From Pseudomonas oligotrophica (GTDB taxonomy: Bacteria > Pseudomonadota > Gammaproteobacteria > Pseudomonadales > Pseudomonadaceae), in the NCBI RefSeq assembly GCF_021726475.1, contig NZ_JAKJRU010000004.1, forward strand, positions 360,147 through 424,146: a DNA stretch of 64,000 bases. The letters are read 5' to 3'. The position numbers were made by a program, and so were the translations under genes. Under the pieces are notes generated by a model, which saw only the letters and a list, made by a program, of their open reading frames with translations, had not been told where the DNA came from and did not search any database. The number at the start of each line of letters is the position of its first letter. Position 1 is the first letter of the stretch. Below are positions 1 through 11,112 of the stretch, piece after piece.

Positions 1-3000
1 CCGTCCCTGGAAAACCGCGCAAGCGCTTCGCACGCCGGCTCGGCTGGCTGCTGGGCATCGCCCTGATCGGCGTGGCCGGCTATGCCGGCTGGCACGAGAT
101 GCAGACCTCCGAGCTGCAGGCCAAGTGGCTGAGCCGCTACGCCGGAAGCCTCTCGCACCGGTTGGCGGCCGGGGCGAGCGATGCCATCCGCTTCCCCGAG
201 GACGGCCCCTTCGACCGCCGGCTGGGCTACGTCAGCCTGCCGCATTTCATCGAGCGCCTCGGCGAGCGCGGGTTCGAGATCCGCGAGCAGGCGCGCTTCT
301 CGCCGGCGCTGCTGGCCTACGCCGACAAGGGCTTCTTCGTGCCCTATGCCGAACGCACCCAGGTCGGCCTGACCATCCATGACTGCCGCGGCGAGCCGCT
401 GTATGCCAACCGCTACCCGCACCAGTTCTACGGGCGCTTCGACGACATCCCGCCGCTGGTGGCCCTCAGCCTGCTGTTCATCGAGGACCGCGGCCTGCTC
501 GACCTGCAGCGGCCCAACATCAACCCGGCGGTGGACTGGCCGCGCTTCACCAAGGCGGCCCTGAGCCAGCTGGAAAAGCGCGTCGGCCTGCCCGCCCAGG
601 CCGCCGGCGGCTCGACCCTGGCGACCCAGGTGGAGAAGTACCGCCATTCGCCGGAGGGCCGCACGGGCGATCCGCAGGAAAAGCTGCGGCAGATGGTGTC
701 GGCCAGCGTACGGACCTACCTGCACGGCCCGCTGACCCTGGCCACCCGCCAGCGCATCGTGCGCGACTACCTCAACAGCGTGCCGCTCTCGGCCGCACCT
801 GGCCACGGCGAGATCCATGGCATCGCCGATGGATTGCGCGTCTGGTTCGGTGCCGACTTCGAGGAGGTCAACCGGCTGCTCGCCTCCAGCCAGGCGCATG
901 CCGATGCGCCGCAGGCGCGTGGCCTGGCGCTGCGCCAGGTGCTGTCGCTGCTGATCGCCCAGCGCCGGCCTTCCTACTACCTGGGCGCCGGCCGGTCCGA
1001 GCTGGCCGCGCTGACCGACAGCCACCTGCGCCTGCTCGAGCGTGGCGGCATCATCGACGCGGCGCTGCGCGACAGCGCCCTGCGCCAGCAGGTGAGCTTC
1101 CGTGACCTCGACCGTGAACCGGCGATCCGCCCGGTGGAAGCCAGTAAGGGCATCAGCGTGGCGCGCACGCGCCTGGCCGGCCTGCTCGGGCTGCCGCTGT
1201 ACGACCTCGACCGCCTCGACCTGACCGCCAGCACGCCGCTGCAGGGCGATCTGCAGGAACAGGTCAGCGACTACCTGCTCAAGCTCGCCGACCCGGCCTT
1301 CGCCGAGCAGGTCGGGCTGTTCGGCGACCGCATGCTCTCGCCAGAGAAGACCGCCGACGTGCGCTACAGCTTCACCCTGTTCGAGCGCGCCGACGGCGGT
1401 TTTCGCGTGCGCGTGCAGACCGACAACACCAACCAGCCGTTCGACATCAACGAGGGCAGCAAGCTGGAGCTGGGCTCGACTGCCAAGCTGCGCGTGCTGA
1501 CCACCTACCTGGAGATCGTCGCCGAACTGCACGGGCGCTACGCCGGCCTCGATGCCGCCGAACTGCGCGCCACCCAGCCTCGCACCACCCTCGGCCGCTG
1601 GGCCGTGGCCTACCTGTTGCAGACTAAGGACCGCGGGCTCACGCCCATGCTCGAGGCCGCCATGGAGCGGCGCTATTCGGCGAGCCCGGCCGAGCGCTTC
1701 TTCACCGGAGCCGGCCTGCATCACTTCAACAACTTCCGCCGCGAGGACGACCATCGCATCGTCAGCGTCCGCGAGGCATTGCGCGAGTCGATCAACCTGC
1801 CCTTCGTGCGGCTGATGCGCGATCTGGTCAATTTCAGCACCTACGAGGAGATCAACAGCGCCGAGCTGCTGAAGAACGACAAGGACCCGCGGCGCCTGGA
1901 ATACCTCACTCGCTTCGCCGATCGCGAGGGCTCGGTGTTCCTCCAGCGTTTCTGGCGCAAGTACAGCGAGCAGAGCGCCGATCAGCGCATCGAGACCTTC
2001 TTGCAGGGCATGCGGCCGACGCCGGTGCGCCTGGCGGCGGTGCACCGCTACCTGATGCCGGACGCCGACCGCGCCGCCTTCGCCGGCTTCCTGCGCACGC
2101 GCCTGCCGGATGCCGCGCTCAGCGAGAAGAAACTCGAGGAGCTCTATACCCGCTACGGGCCCGGCGAATTCAGCCTGCCGGACCAGGCCTACATCGCGCG
2201 CACCCACCCGCTGGACCTCTGGCTGCTCGGCTACCTCTTGGCGCATCCCAAGGCCAGCCTCTCCGAGGTGGTCGCCGCCAGCCGCGCCGAGCGCCAGGAA
2301 GTCTACGGCTGGCTGTTCCGCAGCCGGCACAAGAGCGCGCGCGACAGCCGCATCCGCATCATGCTGGAGGTCGAGGCCTTCACCGACATCCACCGCCGCT
2401 GGCAGCGCCTGGGCTACCCGTTCGGCAGCCTGGTGCCGTCGCTGGCCAGCGCGCTGGGCAGCTCCGGCGATCGCCCCGCCGCGCTGGCCGAGCTGATGGG
2501 CATCATCCTCAACGACGGCGTGCGCCTGCCGAGCGTGCGCATCGACAGCCTGCATTTCGCCGCCGAAACGCCCTACGAAACCCGCCTGGCGCTGGTCGAG
2601 GGCGACGGCGAGCGCGTGCTGCCCCGCGAGGTCGCCGCCACCCTGCGCGAAGCCCTGGCGCTGGTAGTCGAAGGCGGCACGGCGCGACGCCTGCAGGGCA
2701 CCTTCCTGCGCGAGGACGGCAGCACGCTGCCGGTCGGCGGCAAGACCGGCACCGGCGACAACCGCATCGATACCGTCGGGGCCGGCGGCCGGCTGATCAG
2801 CTCGCTGGCGATGAACCGCACCGCGACCTTCGTGTTCTACCTGGGCCCGGACCACTTCGGCACCCTGACCGCCTACGTGCCCGGGCGGGCGGCCGACAGC
2901 TTCCGCTTCACCTCGGCGCTGCCGGTGCAGGTGCTCAAGGGCATGGCGCCGATCCTCAAGCCGTACCTGGTGGCCGACAAGCGCAGCGGCTGTACCCCGC

Positions 3001-3038
3001 CGGCGCTACAGACCGCGGGCCTGCCGCCCGGCCAGTGA
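1..3038 (+). CDS. Class A penicillin-binding-like protein (transglycosylase/transpeptidase), 5' end outside window
   Basis: Probably a membrane-anchored peptidoglycan synthase with glycosyltransferase and penicillin-binding domains. The reading frame is open from base 3 and encodes a basic stretch (KPRKRFARR) followed by a hydrophobic anchor (LGWLLGIALIGVAGYAGW). The first in-frame start in the window, GTG at 72, lies inside that anchor, so the true start is upstream of base 1. Counting from 72, the glycosyltransferase part has an EDRG motif near residue 136 and GGSTLATQ near 178. The transpeptidase part has SxxK (STAK) near 469, SxN (SIN) near 572 and KTGTG near 890. About 990 residues is longer than a typical PBP1, with an unusual spacer between the SxN and KTG motifs. 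The domain order is clear, but the particular PBP subgroup is not. The next gene follows after about 100 bases. Confidence 0.85.
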   Translation, partial: VPGKPRKRFARRLGWLLGIALIGVAGYAGWHEMQTSELQAKWLSRYAGSLSHRLAAGASDAIRFPEDGPFDRRLGYVSLPHFIERLGERGFEIREQARFSPALLAYADKGFFVPYAERTQVGLTIHDCRGEPLYANRYPHQFYGRFDDIPPLVALSLLFIEDRGLLDLQRPNINPAVDWPRFTKAALSQLEKRVGLPAQAAGGSTLATQVEKYRHSPEGRTGDPQEKLRQMVSASVRTYLHGPLTLATRQRIVRDYLNSVPLSAAPGHGEIHGIADGLRVWFGADFEEVNRLLASSQAHADAPQARGLALRQVLSLLIAQRRPSYYLGAGRSELAALTDSHLRLLERGGIIDAALRDSALRQQVSFRDLDREPAIRPVEASKGISVARTRLAGLLGLPLYDLDRLDLTASTPLQGDLQEQVSDYLLKLADPAFAEQVGLFGDRMLSPEKTADVRYSFTLFERADGGFRVRVQTDNTNQPFDINEGSKLELGSTAKLRVLTTYLEIVAELHGRYAGLDAAELRATQPRTTLGRWAVAYLLQTKDRGLTPMLEAAMERRYSASPAERFFTGAGLHHFNNFRREDDHRIVSVREALRESINLPFVRLMRDLVNFSTYEEINSAELLKNDKDPRRLEYLTRFADREGSVFLQRFWRKYSEQSADQRIETFLQGMRPTPVRLAAVHRYLMPDADRAAFAGFLRTRLPDAALSEKKLEELYTRYGPGEFSLPDQAYIARTHPLDLWLLGYLLAHPKASLSEVVAASRAERQEVYGWLFRSRHKSARDSRIRIMLEVEAFTDIHRRWQRLGYPFGSLVPSLASALGSSGDRPAALAELMGIILNDGVRLPSVRIDSLHFAAETPYETRLALVEGDGERVLPREVAATLREALALVVEGGTARRLQGTFLREDGSTLPVGGKTGTGDNRIDTVGAGGRLISSLAMNRTATFVFYLGPDHFGTLTAYVPGRAADSFRFTSALPVQVLKGMAPILKPYLVADKRSGCTPPALQTAGLPPGQ

Positions 3039-3140
3039 CTCGACGGGCCCGGTGAACGCCCGGGCCGGCATGGGTTTCCAATGCAGTCCATCCCCCGCCC
3101 GCACGCCGACGCCGGCGCGCGGCTCGAGAAAAGGCCCGCC

Positions 3141-3872
3141 ATGGACACCCGCACCCTCGCTACCCTCCTCGCCGCGCTGCTGCTCGCCTCGGTGCATCTG
3201 CTGTGCGCCCGCCTGCGCGTGCTCGGGCGCCAGCCACGCAGCCGCTGGCTGTCGTTCGCCGGCGGCGTGGCGGTGGCCTACGTATTCCTCCACCTGCTGC
3301 CGGAGATCGCCCACGGCCAGCGGCTGATCGACGAACGGGCCACCGGGCCGCTGGCATTCCTGGAAAGCCATGCCTACCTCCTGGCGCTGGCGGGCCTGGT
3401 GGCCTTCTACGGTGTCGAGCGGCTGGCCAAGCGGCACCGCCGGCGGATCGTTGCCGGTGCTCCGCAAAGCATCGCGGTGTTCTGGCTGCACATCGCCAGC
3501 TTCGCCGCCTACAACGCCCTGACCGGCTACCTGCTGCTGCACCGCGAGGAAGCCGGCCTGGGCAACCTGGCGTGGTTCACCGCGGCGATGGCGATGCATT
3601 TCCTGGTCAACGATTTCGGTCTGCAGAGCGATCACCGCGAGCGCTACGACCACAAGGGTCGCTGGCTGCTGGCTGCGGCACTGCTGCTGGGCTGGGCACT
3701 GGGACTGCTGATCGAGATTTCCGACGTGGCGATCTCCGCCTGGCTCGCGCTGCTTGCCGGCGGCGTCATCCTCAATGTGCTGAAGGAGGAACTGCCGGCC
3801 GAACGCGACAGCCGCTTCAGCGCCTTCGTCGTCGGCGCGGGCGGTTATGCGCTGGTACTGCTGGCACTCTGA
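3141..3872 (+). CDS. Polytopic membrane protein with ZIP-like features, function unknown
   Basis: 243 residues with about seven or eight hydrophobic segments, so an inner-membrane protein. The second segment carries FLHLLPE and a late segment ends in LKEELP, which recalls the histidine/glutamate signatures of ZIP metal transporters, but the match is too weak to assign transport of a metal. ATG at 3141 was chosen because a GAGAAAAGG ribosome binding site lies just upstream; the ATG at 3081 has none and would add a non-hydrophobic tail. The 3' end overlaps the convergent LysR gene by 28 bases. Confidence 0.6.
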   Translation: MDTRTLATLLAALLLASVHLLCARLRVLGRQPRSRWLSFAGGVAVAYVFLHLLPEIAHGQRLIDERATGPLAFLESHAYLLALAGLVAFYGVERLAKRHRRRIVAGAPQSIAVFWLHIASFAAYNALTGYLLLHREEAGLGNLAWFTAAMAMHFLVNDFGLQSDHRERYDHKGRWLLAAALLLGWALGLLIEISDVAISAWLALLAGGVILNVLKEELPAERDSRFSAFVVGAGGYALVLLAL

Positions 3873-4774
3873 GCCGTTGCGCCGGTCTGCCCGAGCAGCC
3901 GCGGCTGCTGCTCCTGGGCCATCTCCTTGAGGAAGTCCCAGGTCACACGCATGCGCGCCACGTCCTTGAACTCGATGGGCATGAGCATCCAGAACGTGCG
4001 GGTAAAGCTGACCTGCTCGGGCAGCAGCGGCCGCAGGCGCGGATCGGCGTCGGCGGTGAAGGCCGGTAGGATGGCGATGCCGGCACCGGCTGCCGCGGCC
4101 TCCTGCTGGGCCAGCAGGCTGGTACTGCGCAGCGAAACGGCGCGGCTGTCCACCAGGCCATCGAGGAACAGCAACTCGCGGGAGAACAGCAGGTCGTCGA
4201 CATAGCTGACGAAGCGATGCTGCTGCAGGTCGTCGCGGCTGGCGACCGGCGGATGTTCGGCCAGGTATCCCGGCGCCGCGTACAGGCGCAGCAGGTAGTC
4301 GGTCAGACGGGTGATGATGAACGGCCCGCGCTCGGGACGCTCGAGGGTGATGACGATGTCCGCCTCATGGCGTGACAGCTGCACCGCCCGCGGCAGCGCC
4401 AGCAGGTCGATGTTCAGGTGCGGGTAGCGCCGGCCGAGCCCGGCCAGCTGGCCAGCCAGCATCACCGAGCCGTAGCCCTCGGTGGCACCGATGCGCACCT
4501 GCCCGGAAAGCCCGTCGCCGAGGTTCGGCAAGGACTGGCGGATCGCCACGCTGGCGCTTTCCATGGCCTCTACCCGCGGCAGCAGGTTGCGCCCGGCCTC
4601 GGTCAGCCGGTAGCCGCCGGTCTCGCGTACGAAGAGTTGCAGGCCCATGCCCTTCTCCAGCGCCTGCAGGCGGCGAGAGACGGTGGTGTGGTCGACACCC
4701 AGGCGCCGGGCCGCGGTGGTCAGGCGCCCGGCGCGGGCCACTTCGAGGAAGTAACGCAGGTTGTCCCAGTCCAT
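3845..4774 (-). CDS. LysR-family transcriptional regulator
   Basis: 309 residues. The N-terminal winged helix-turn-helix (MDWDNLRYFLEVARAG... LGVDHTTVSRRLQALE) is typical of LysR regulators, followed by a two-lobed effector domain from about residue 90. ATG at 4774 is preceded by GGAGAG. It is divergent from mmsA across 154 bases holding a dyad (4809-4825), which suggests it controls the valine-catabolic genes. In P. aeruginosa the mmsAB operon is instead controlled by an AraC-type MmsR, so this is a different arrangement. Its last 28 bases overlap the tail of the convergent membrane-protein gene. Confidence 0.85.
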   Translation of the reverse strand: MDWDNLRYFLEVARAGRLTTAARRLGVDHTTVSRRLQALEKGMGLQLFVRETGGYRLTEAGRNLLPRVEAMESASVAIRQSLPNLGDGLSGQVRIGATEGYGSVMLAGQLAGLGRRYPHLNIDLLALPRAVQLSRHEADIVITLERPERGPFIITRLTDYLLRLYAAPGYLAEHPPVASRDDLQQHRFVSYVDDLLFSRELLFLDGLVDSRAVSLRSTSLLAQQEAAAAGAGIAILPAFTADADPRLRPLLPEQVSFTRTFWMLMPIEFKDVARMRVTWDFLKEMAQEQQPRLLGQTGATAQSASSTSA

Positions 4775-4808
4775 CTTCTGGCTGCTCTCCGGCCTGGCTG
4801 TGCATTTT

Positions 4809-4825
4809 TGCAGAGCGAGTCTGCA
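4809..4825. promoter_or_regulatory. Dyad TGCAGA-N5-TCTGCA, candidate LysR operator
   Basis: Perfect 6-base arms around a 5-base spacer in the LysR/mmsA divergent region, 36 bases from the LysR start and about 104 from mmsA. Size and position suit a LysR recognition site, though it is not a strict T-N11-A box. A weak promoter for mmsA may follow (TTGTAA at 4836-4841, TAGGAT at 4858-4863, 16-base spacer). Confidence 0.4.
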
Positions 4826-4898
4826 CGCAGGCGCATTGTAATGGGAATTTTCGCAGCTAGGATCAAACCAGCCCCCTCGCAGCGGTCCGGCGAGCGAC

Positions 4899-4909
4899 AA
4901 GAACAACAA
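4899..4909 (+). promoter_or_regulatory. CA motif (AAnAAnAAnAA) in mmsA leader, candidate Hfq/Crc site
   Basis: AAGAACAACAA lies 12 bases upstream of the GAGG ribosome binding site of mmsA. It matches the A-rich CA motif on which Hfq and Crc assemble to block translation of catabolic mRNAs in Pseudomonas. Confidence 0.65.
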
Positions 4910-4928
4910 CAGCCCACGCGGAGGTCCC

Positions 4929-6434
<1,506 letters not shown>

Positions 6435-6478
6435 CCCGCAACGGGCCGGCAGACGCGCCGGCCCTTCAAGGACGCCAC

Positions 6479-7252
6479 ATGACATTCGAAACCCTGCTCG
6501 TCGACATCCAGGATCGCGTCGCGCTGATCACCCTCAACCGCCCACAGGCGCTCAACGCCCTGAACAGCCAGCTGATCAGCGAGCTGAACCAGGCGCTGGG
6601 CCAGCTGGAGGCCAACCCCGAGGTCGGCTGCATCGTGCTCACCGGCTCGGCCAAGGCCTTCGCCGCGGGTGCCGACATCAAGGAAATGGCCGATCTCAAC
6701 TACCCGCAGATCTACCTCGACGACTTCTTCGCCGAAGCCGACCGCATCGCCAGCCGGCGCAAGCCGCTGATCGCCGCAGTGGCCGGCTACGCGCTGGGTG
6801 GCGGCTGCGAGCTGGCGCTGTTGTGCGACATGATCTACGCCGCCGACAACGCGCGCTTCGGCCAGCCGGAAATCAACCTCGGCGTGCTGCCGGGCATCGG
6901 CGGCACCCAGCGCCTGACCCGCGCGGTGGGCAAGGCCAAGGCCATGGACTTGTGCCTGACCGGCCGCCAGATGGACGCCGAGGAAGCCGAGCGCGCCGGC
7001 CTGGTGGCACGCATCTTCCCGCAGGAAAGCCTGCTGGAGGAAACCCTGAAGGCCGCCCGGGTGATCGCCGAGAAGTCACTGCCGGCCACCATGATGGTCA
7101 AGGAAAGCGTCAACCGCGCCTTCGAGACCACCCTGGCCGAAGGCATCCGCTTCGAGCGCCGGGTGTTCCACGCCGTATTCGCCACCGCCGACCAGAAGGA
7201 AGGCATGGCGGCGTTCGCCGAGAAGCGCAAGCCGGATTTCAAGAACCGCTGA
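6479..7252 (+). CDS. Enoyl-CoA hydratase
   Basis: 257 residues, crotonase family. Adds water to 2-enoyl-CoA; in this context the likely substrate is methacrylyl-CoA (valine route) or tiglyl-CoA. The oxyanion-hole segment [12 protein letters not shown] and the segment with the two catalytic glutamates (CELALLCDM to [15 protein letters not shown]) are intact. It starts 44 bases after mmsA and ends 45 bases before mmsB, consistent with one transcript. The hydratase assignment is firm; the physiological substrate is inferred from neighbours. Confidence 0.92.
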   Translation: MTFETLLVDIQDRVALITLNRPQALNALNSQLISELNQALGQLEANPEVGCIVLTGSAKAFAAGADIKEMADLNYPQIYLDDFFAEADRIASRRKPLIAAVAGYALGGGCELALLCDMIYAADNARFGQPEINLGVLPGIGGTQRLTRAVGKAKAMDLCLTGRQMDAEEAERAGLVARIFPQESLLEETLKAARVIAEKSLPATMMVKESVNRAFETTLAEGIRFERRVFHAVFATADQKEGMAAFAEKRKPDFKNR

Positions 7253-7297
7253 GCCGCGCCGCCCGGCAATGGCGCACAAGGACAAAAGGAGCGAGCC

Positions 7298-8194
7298 ATG
7301 CATATCGGATTCATCGGACTAGGCAACATGGGCGCGCCGATGGCGCGCAACCTGCTCAAGGCCGGCTACACGCTCAGCGTGTTCGACCTCAATAGCGTGG
7401 TGATGGAGGAGCTGGCCCAGGCCGGTGCGCTGCCGGTCGCCTCGCCGACCGCCATCGCCCGCGGCAATGCCGACGTCATCATCACCATGCTGCCGGCCGC
7501 GCCCCACGTGCGCAGCGTCTACCTGGGCGACGAGGGGCTGATCCAGAACGTGCGCCCCGGCGTGCTGCTGATCGACAGCTCGACCATCGACCCGCACAGC
7601 GCCCGCGACGTCGCCGCGGTGGCCGCGCAGCACGGCAACCCGATGCTCGATGCGCCGGTCTCCGGCGGTACCGGTGGCGCGGCGGCCGGCACCCTGACCT
7701 TCATGGTCGGCGGCAGTACGGCGGACTTCGAGCGCGCCCGGCCGATCCTCGAGGCCATGGGCAAGAACATCATCCACTGCGGCGACAGCGGCAACGGCCA
7801 GGTGGCCAAGGTCGCCAACAACATGCTGCTGGGCATCTCCATGATCGGCGTCGCCGAAGCCATGGCCCTGGGCGTATCCCTGGGCATGGATGCCAAGACC
7901 CTGGCCGGGGTTATCAATACCTCCAGCGGCCGTTGCTGGAGCTCGGACACCTACAACCCCTTCCCCGGCGTGCTGGACAATGCCCCGGCCTCGCGCGGCT
8001 ACAGCGGCGGCTTCGGCACCGACCTGATGCTCAAGGACCTGGGCCTGGCCACCGAGGCCGCCAAGCAGGCGCGCCAGCCGGTGATCCTCGGTGCAGTGGC
8101 CCAGCAGCTCTACCAGGCCTTCAGCGCCCAGGGCCACGGCGGCCTGGACTTCTCCGCGATCATCAACCAGTACCGCAAGGAGCCCCGCCAATGA
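7298..8194 (+). CDS. mmsB: 3-Hydroxyisobutyrate dehydrogenase
   Basis: 298 residues. Oxidises 3-hydroxyisobutyrate to methylmalonate semialdehyde, the substrate of MmsA. The N-terminal Rossmann motif IGLGNMG (residues 5-11), substrate-binding DAPVSGGTGGA near residue 120 and the catalytic lysine in NGQVAKVANNM near residue 170 are all present. AAGGAG precedes the ATG. Its stop overlaps the start of the next gene (ATGA), so the two are translationally coupled. Related serine and tartronate-semialdehyde dehydrogenases share these motifs, but the operon supports the hydroxyisobutyrate role. Confidence 0.93.
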   Translation: MHIGFIGLGNMGAPMARNLLKAGYTLSVFDLNSVVMEELAQAGALPVASPTAIARGNADVIITMLPAAPHVRSVYLGDEGLIQNVRPGVLLIDSSTIDPHSARDVAAVAAQHGNPMLDAPVSGGTGGAAAGTLTFMVGGSTADFERARPILEAMGKNIIHCGDSGNGQVAKVANNMLLGISMIGVAEAMALGVSLGMDAKTLAGVINTSSGRCWSSDTYNPFPGVLDNAPASRGYSGGFGTDLMLKDLGLATEAAKQARQPVILGAVAQQLYQAFSAQGHGGLDFSAIINQYRKEPRQ

Positions 8195-9282
8195 GTGAAG
8201 CCGAACGCCCCGTGCTCGCGGCCGTGCGCAACCACGTCGGCCACCTGACCCTCAACCGTCCGGCCGGACTCAACGCGGTGAACCTGGACATGGTGCGCCT
8301 GCTCGACGCACAGCTGCGCGCCTGGGCGGCCGACCCGTCGATCCACGCCGTGGTGCTGCGTGCCAACGGCGAGAAGGCCTTCTGCGCCGGCGGCGACATC
8401 CGCTCGCTGTACGACAGCTTCCAGCGCGGCGATACCGAGCACGAGACCTTTTTCGAGGAGGAATACGCCCTCGACCAGTACATCCACGCCTATCCCAAGC
8501 CATTGCTGGCGCTGATGGACGGCTTCGTCCTCGGCGGCGGCATGGGCCTGGTGCAGGGCGCGGCGCTGCGGGTGATCAGCGAGCGCACGCGGATGGGCAT
8601 GCCCGAGGTCGGCATCGGCTACTTCCCCGACGTCGGCGGCAGCTACTTCCTCTCGCGCCTGCCCGGCGAGCTGGGCACCTACATGGGCGTGACCGGCCTG
8701 CCAATCCGTGCGGCCGATGCGCTCTACACGGGGCTGGCCGACTGGTGCATCAGCCACGAGCAGATCGCCGAGCTGGACCGCTGCCTGGACCGCATGAGCT
8801 GGTCGGTACACCCGCGCGAGGCGTTGCAGACACTGGTCGGCTCGCTGGCCACGCGCAACCTGCCAGGCTCCGAGCTCAAGGCGGTGCGCCAGGCTATCGA
8901 CGAGCACTTCGCCCAGCCGGATGTCGCGGCGATCCGCGCCGCGCTGGCCGGCGAGACCCGCCCCGAGTTCGAGGACTGGGCGCAGGAGACGGCCAAGGTG
9001 CTCGACAGCCGCTCGCCGCTGGCGATGAGCGTGACCCTCGAACTGCTACGCCGTGGCCGCGAGCTGCCGCTGGCCGATTGCTTCGCCCTGGAACTGCACC
9101 TGGACCGCCAGTGGTTCGCCCGCGGCGACATCATGGAAGGCGTGCGCGCGCTGATCGTCGACAAGGACAAGAACCCGCGCTGGAACCCACCGCGGCTGGA
9201 CGAAGTGAGCGCCGGGCAGGTGCAGGCCTTCTTCGCCGACTTCCGCCCCGCGGCCCGGCCACGGCGGAGCGCCACCGCCTGA
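8191..9282 (+). CDS. 3-Hydroxyisobutyryl-CoA hydrolase (enoyl-CoA hydratase/isomerase family)
   Basis: 363 residues, the length of HIBCH-type hydrolases rather than of 260-residue hydratases. Releases 3-hydroxyisobutyrate from its CoA ester, feeding MmsB. Motifs [15 protein letters not shown] and [19 protein letters not shown] match the hydrolase subgroup of the crotonase superfamily. Starts inside the mmsB stop (ATGA). Completes the chain isobutyryl-CoA, methacrylyl-CoA, 3-hydroxyisobutyryl-CoA, 3-hydroxyisobutyrate, methylmalonate semialdehyde, propionyl-CoA. Confidence 0.92.
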   Translation: MSEAERPVLAAVRNHVGHLTLNRPAGLNAVNLDMVRLLDAQLRAWAADPSIHAVVLRANGEKAFCAGGDIRSLYDSFQRGDTEHETFFEEEYALDQYIHAYPKPLLALMDGFVLGGGMGLVQGAALRVISERTRMGMPEVGIGYFPDVGGSYFLSRLPGELGTYMGVTGLPIRAADALYTGLADWCISHEQIAELDRCLDRMSWSVHPREALQTLVGSLATRNLPGSELKAVRQAIDEHFAQPDVAAIRAALAGETRPEFEDWAQETAKVLDSRSPLAMSVTLELLRRGRELPLADCFALELHLDRQWFARGDIMEGVRALIVDKDKNPRWNPPRLDEVSAGQVQAFFADFRPAARPRRSATA

Positions 9283-9323
9283 AGCCAGGCGGGCGACCCG
9301 CTCGCCCGCCTGGCGCCGCAGAC

Positions 9324-9331
9324 AACAACAA
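9324..9331 (+). promoter_or_regulatory. CA motif (AACAACAA) next to ribosome binding site of acyl-CoA dehydrogenase
   Basis: AACAACAA directly abuts the AAAGAGA ribosome binding region, 13 bases before the ATG at 9345. Candidate Hfq/Crc translational repression site. Confidence 0.6.
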
Positions 9332-9344
9332 AAGAGAACATGCG

Positions 9345-10496
9345 ATGAACGACCACGAACTCACCGAAGACCAGCGCATGATCCGCGACATGGCGCGCGA
9401 CTTCGCCCGTCGCGAGATCGCCCCCCATGCCCAGGCCTGGGAGAAAGCCGGCTGGATCGACGACGCGCTGGTCGCCCAGATGGGCGAGCTCGGCCTGCTG
9501 GGCATGGTCGTCCCGGAACAATGGGGCGGCAGCTATATCGACTACGTCGCCTACGCCCTGGCGGTGGAGGAAATCTCGGCCGGCGACGGCGCCGTGGGCG
9601 CGCTGATGAGCATCCACAACTCGGTCGGTTGCGGCCCGGTGCTCAACTACGGCTCCCAGGCGCAGCAGGACGAATGGCTGGCCGAGCTGGCCAGCGGCCG
9701 CGCCATCGGCTGCTTCGCCCTCACCGAACCGCAGGCCGGCTCCGAAGCCCATGCCCTGCGCACCCGCGCCGAGCGGGTCGACGGCCAGTGGGTACTCAAC
9801 GGCGCCAAGCAGTTCTGCAGCAACGCCAAGCGGGCGAAACTGGCCATCGTCTTCGCGGTGACCGACCCGGAGCTGGGCAAGAAGGGTCTCTCGGCCTTCC
9901 TGGTGCCGACCGACACGCCCGGGTTCGTCGTCGAGCGCAGCGAACACAAGATGGGCATTCGTGCCTCTGACACCTGCGCGCTGGCGTTGACCGACTGCCG
10001 GGTGCCCGAGGCGAACCTGCTGGGCGAGCGCGGCAAGGGCCTGGCCATCGCGCTGTCGAACCTGGAGGGTGGGCGCATCGGCATCGCCGCCCAGGCGCTG
10101 GGCATCGCCCGCGCGGCGTTCGAGGCGGCGCTGGTCTATGCCCGTGACCGGGTACAGTTCGGCAAGCCGATCATCGAGCACCAGAGCATCGCCAACCTGC
10201 TCGCCGACATGCAGACCCAGCTCAGCGCCGCGCGCCTGCTGATCCTGCATGCGGCGCGGCTGAAGACGGCCGGGCTGCCGTGCCTGTCCGAAGCCTCGCA
10301 GGCCAAGCTGTTCGCCTCGGAAATGGCCGAGAAGGTCTGCTCGCAAGCGATCCAGGTCCACGGCGGCTACGGCTACCTGGAGGACTACCCGGTCGAACGC
10401 TACTACCGCGATGCGCGGATCACGCAGATCTACGAGGGTTCCAGCGAGATCCAGCGCCTGCTGATCGCCCGCGAGCTGGCCAACTACCCGCTGTAG
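9345..10496 (+). CDS. Acyl-CoA dehydrogenase, probably isobutyryl-CoA dehydrogenase
   Basis: 383 residues, FAD-dependent acyl-CoA dehydrogenase of the short/branched-chain type. Has the family signatures [13 protein letters not shown] (FAD/substrate contact), [23 protein letters not shown] and the catalytic glutamate in [10 protein letters not shown] near the C-terminus. In this gene run it would oxidise isobutyryl-CoA to methacrylyl-CoA. ATG 9345 has an A-rich ribosome binding site that overlaps a CA motif. Separated from the upstream hydrolase gene by 62 bases. Confidence 0.9.
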   Translation: MNDHELTEDQRMIRDMARDFARREIAPHAQAWEKAGWIDDALVAQMGELGLLGMVVPEQWGGSYIDYVAYALAVEEISAGDGAVGALMSIHNSVGCGPVLNYGSQAQQDEWLAELASGRAIGCFALTEPQAGSEAHALRTRAERVDGQWVLNGAKQFCSNAKRAKLAIVFAVTDPELGKKGLSAFLVPTDTPGFVVERSEHKMGIRASDTCALALTDCRVPEANLLGERGKGLAIALSNLEGGRIGIAAQALGIARAAFEAALVYARDRVQFGKPIIEHQSIANLLADMQTQLSAARLLILHAARLKTAGLPCLSEASQAKLFASEMAEKVCSQAIQVHGGYGYLEDYPVERYYRDARITQIYEGSSEIQRLLIARELANYPL

Positions 10497-10499
10497 CGG

Positions 10500-10871
10500 T
10501 TACACCGTCGGGCCGCGGCGCGATTCGTGGCCCATCGGCGTGGCATCGGGGATGCGCACGTCAGGGTCCTGGAAGTCCGGGCTGTGCACTTCCGAGTCCA
10601 GCGGCATGTGCGCATAGCGTTCCGGCCGCGGCTCGCCGGCGCTCGCCATGCCGCTCGCAGCCGAGGCTTGCTCGCCGAGCATGCGCTTGGCCTCGCAGCG
10701 GCCGGTGATGCCGCGCGCCAGCGCCATGCCACCCAGCGCCAGCTCCAGCAACCCGCCGATGCCGCCTCGCCGCAGGCCCTTGGCCAGCAACATCACGCCG
10801 CCCGCCACCGAGGCGGTACGCTCCCAACCGTGGACGTTTTGCGGCGCATTCTTGTCGAACAGGCGATTCAT
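10500..10871 (-). CDS. DUF2892/YgaP-like membrane protein
   Basis: 123 residues. The N-terminal part (MNRLFDKNAPQNVHGWERTA then two hydrophobic helices rich in G, A and L) resembles the small DUF2892 inner-membrane domain; the remaining 60 residues are polar and proline-rich. Convergent with the acyl-CoA dehydrogenase, 3 bases apart, and divergent from topB across 241 bases. Function unknown. Confidence 0.65.
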   Translation of the reverse strand: MNRLFDKNAPQNVHGWERTASVAGGVMLLAKGLRRGGIGGLLELALGGMALARGITGRCEAKRMLGEQASAASGMASAGEPRPERYAHMPLDSEVHSPDFQDPDVRIPDATPMGHESRRGPTV

Positions 10872-11030
10872 GAGGGTCACCTCGCAGGGTTTGGACAGGG
10901 TCCCTATAGCTGACTGCCCGCGCCGGCGGCCGTTCCGGAGCGGCCGACGACCGTGCATGCCGGTGTGCGACAGGCTTCGGATGGCTGCTGCGAGGAGGCG
11001 CGGGGCACACTGCACGGCCCGACCGCAGAG

Positions 11031-11046
11031 CTGTATATCCATACAG
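11031..11046. promoter_or_regulatory. LexA-type SOS box CTGT-N8-ACAG
   Basis: CTGTATATCCATACAG is a full match to the gammaproteobacterial LexA palindrome (CTGT, AT-rich centre, ACAG). It ends 66 bases before the topB ATG, where an operator over the promoter would be expected. The divergent DUF2892 gene starts 160 bases away on the other side. Confidence 0.75.
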
Positions 11047-11112
11047 AAAAACATTGCCTGATCGCAGCGGCGGCGCCATGCTTGGCCGACCATTTTCCCG
11101 CCCTCGCCGCCC

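Noticed and set aside
7008..7024. TGGCACGCATCTTCCC as a second sigma54 promoter
   Set aside because: It lies inside the enoyl-CoA hydratase gene and lacks the GC of the -12 element.
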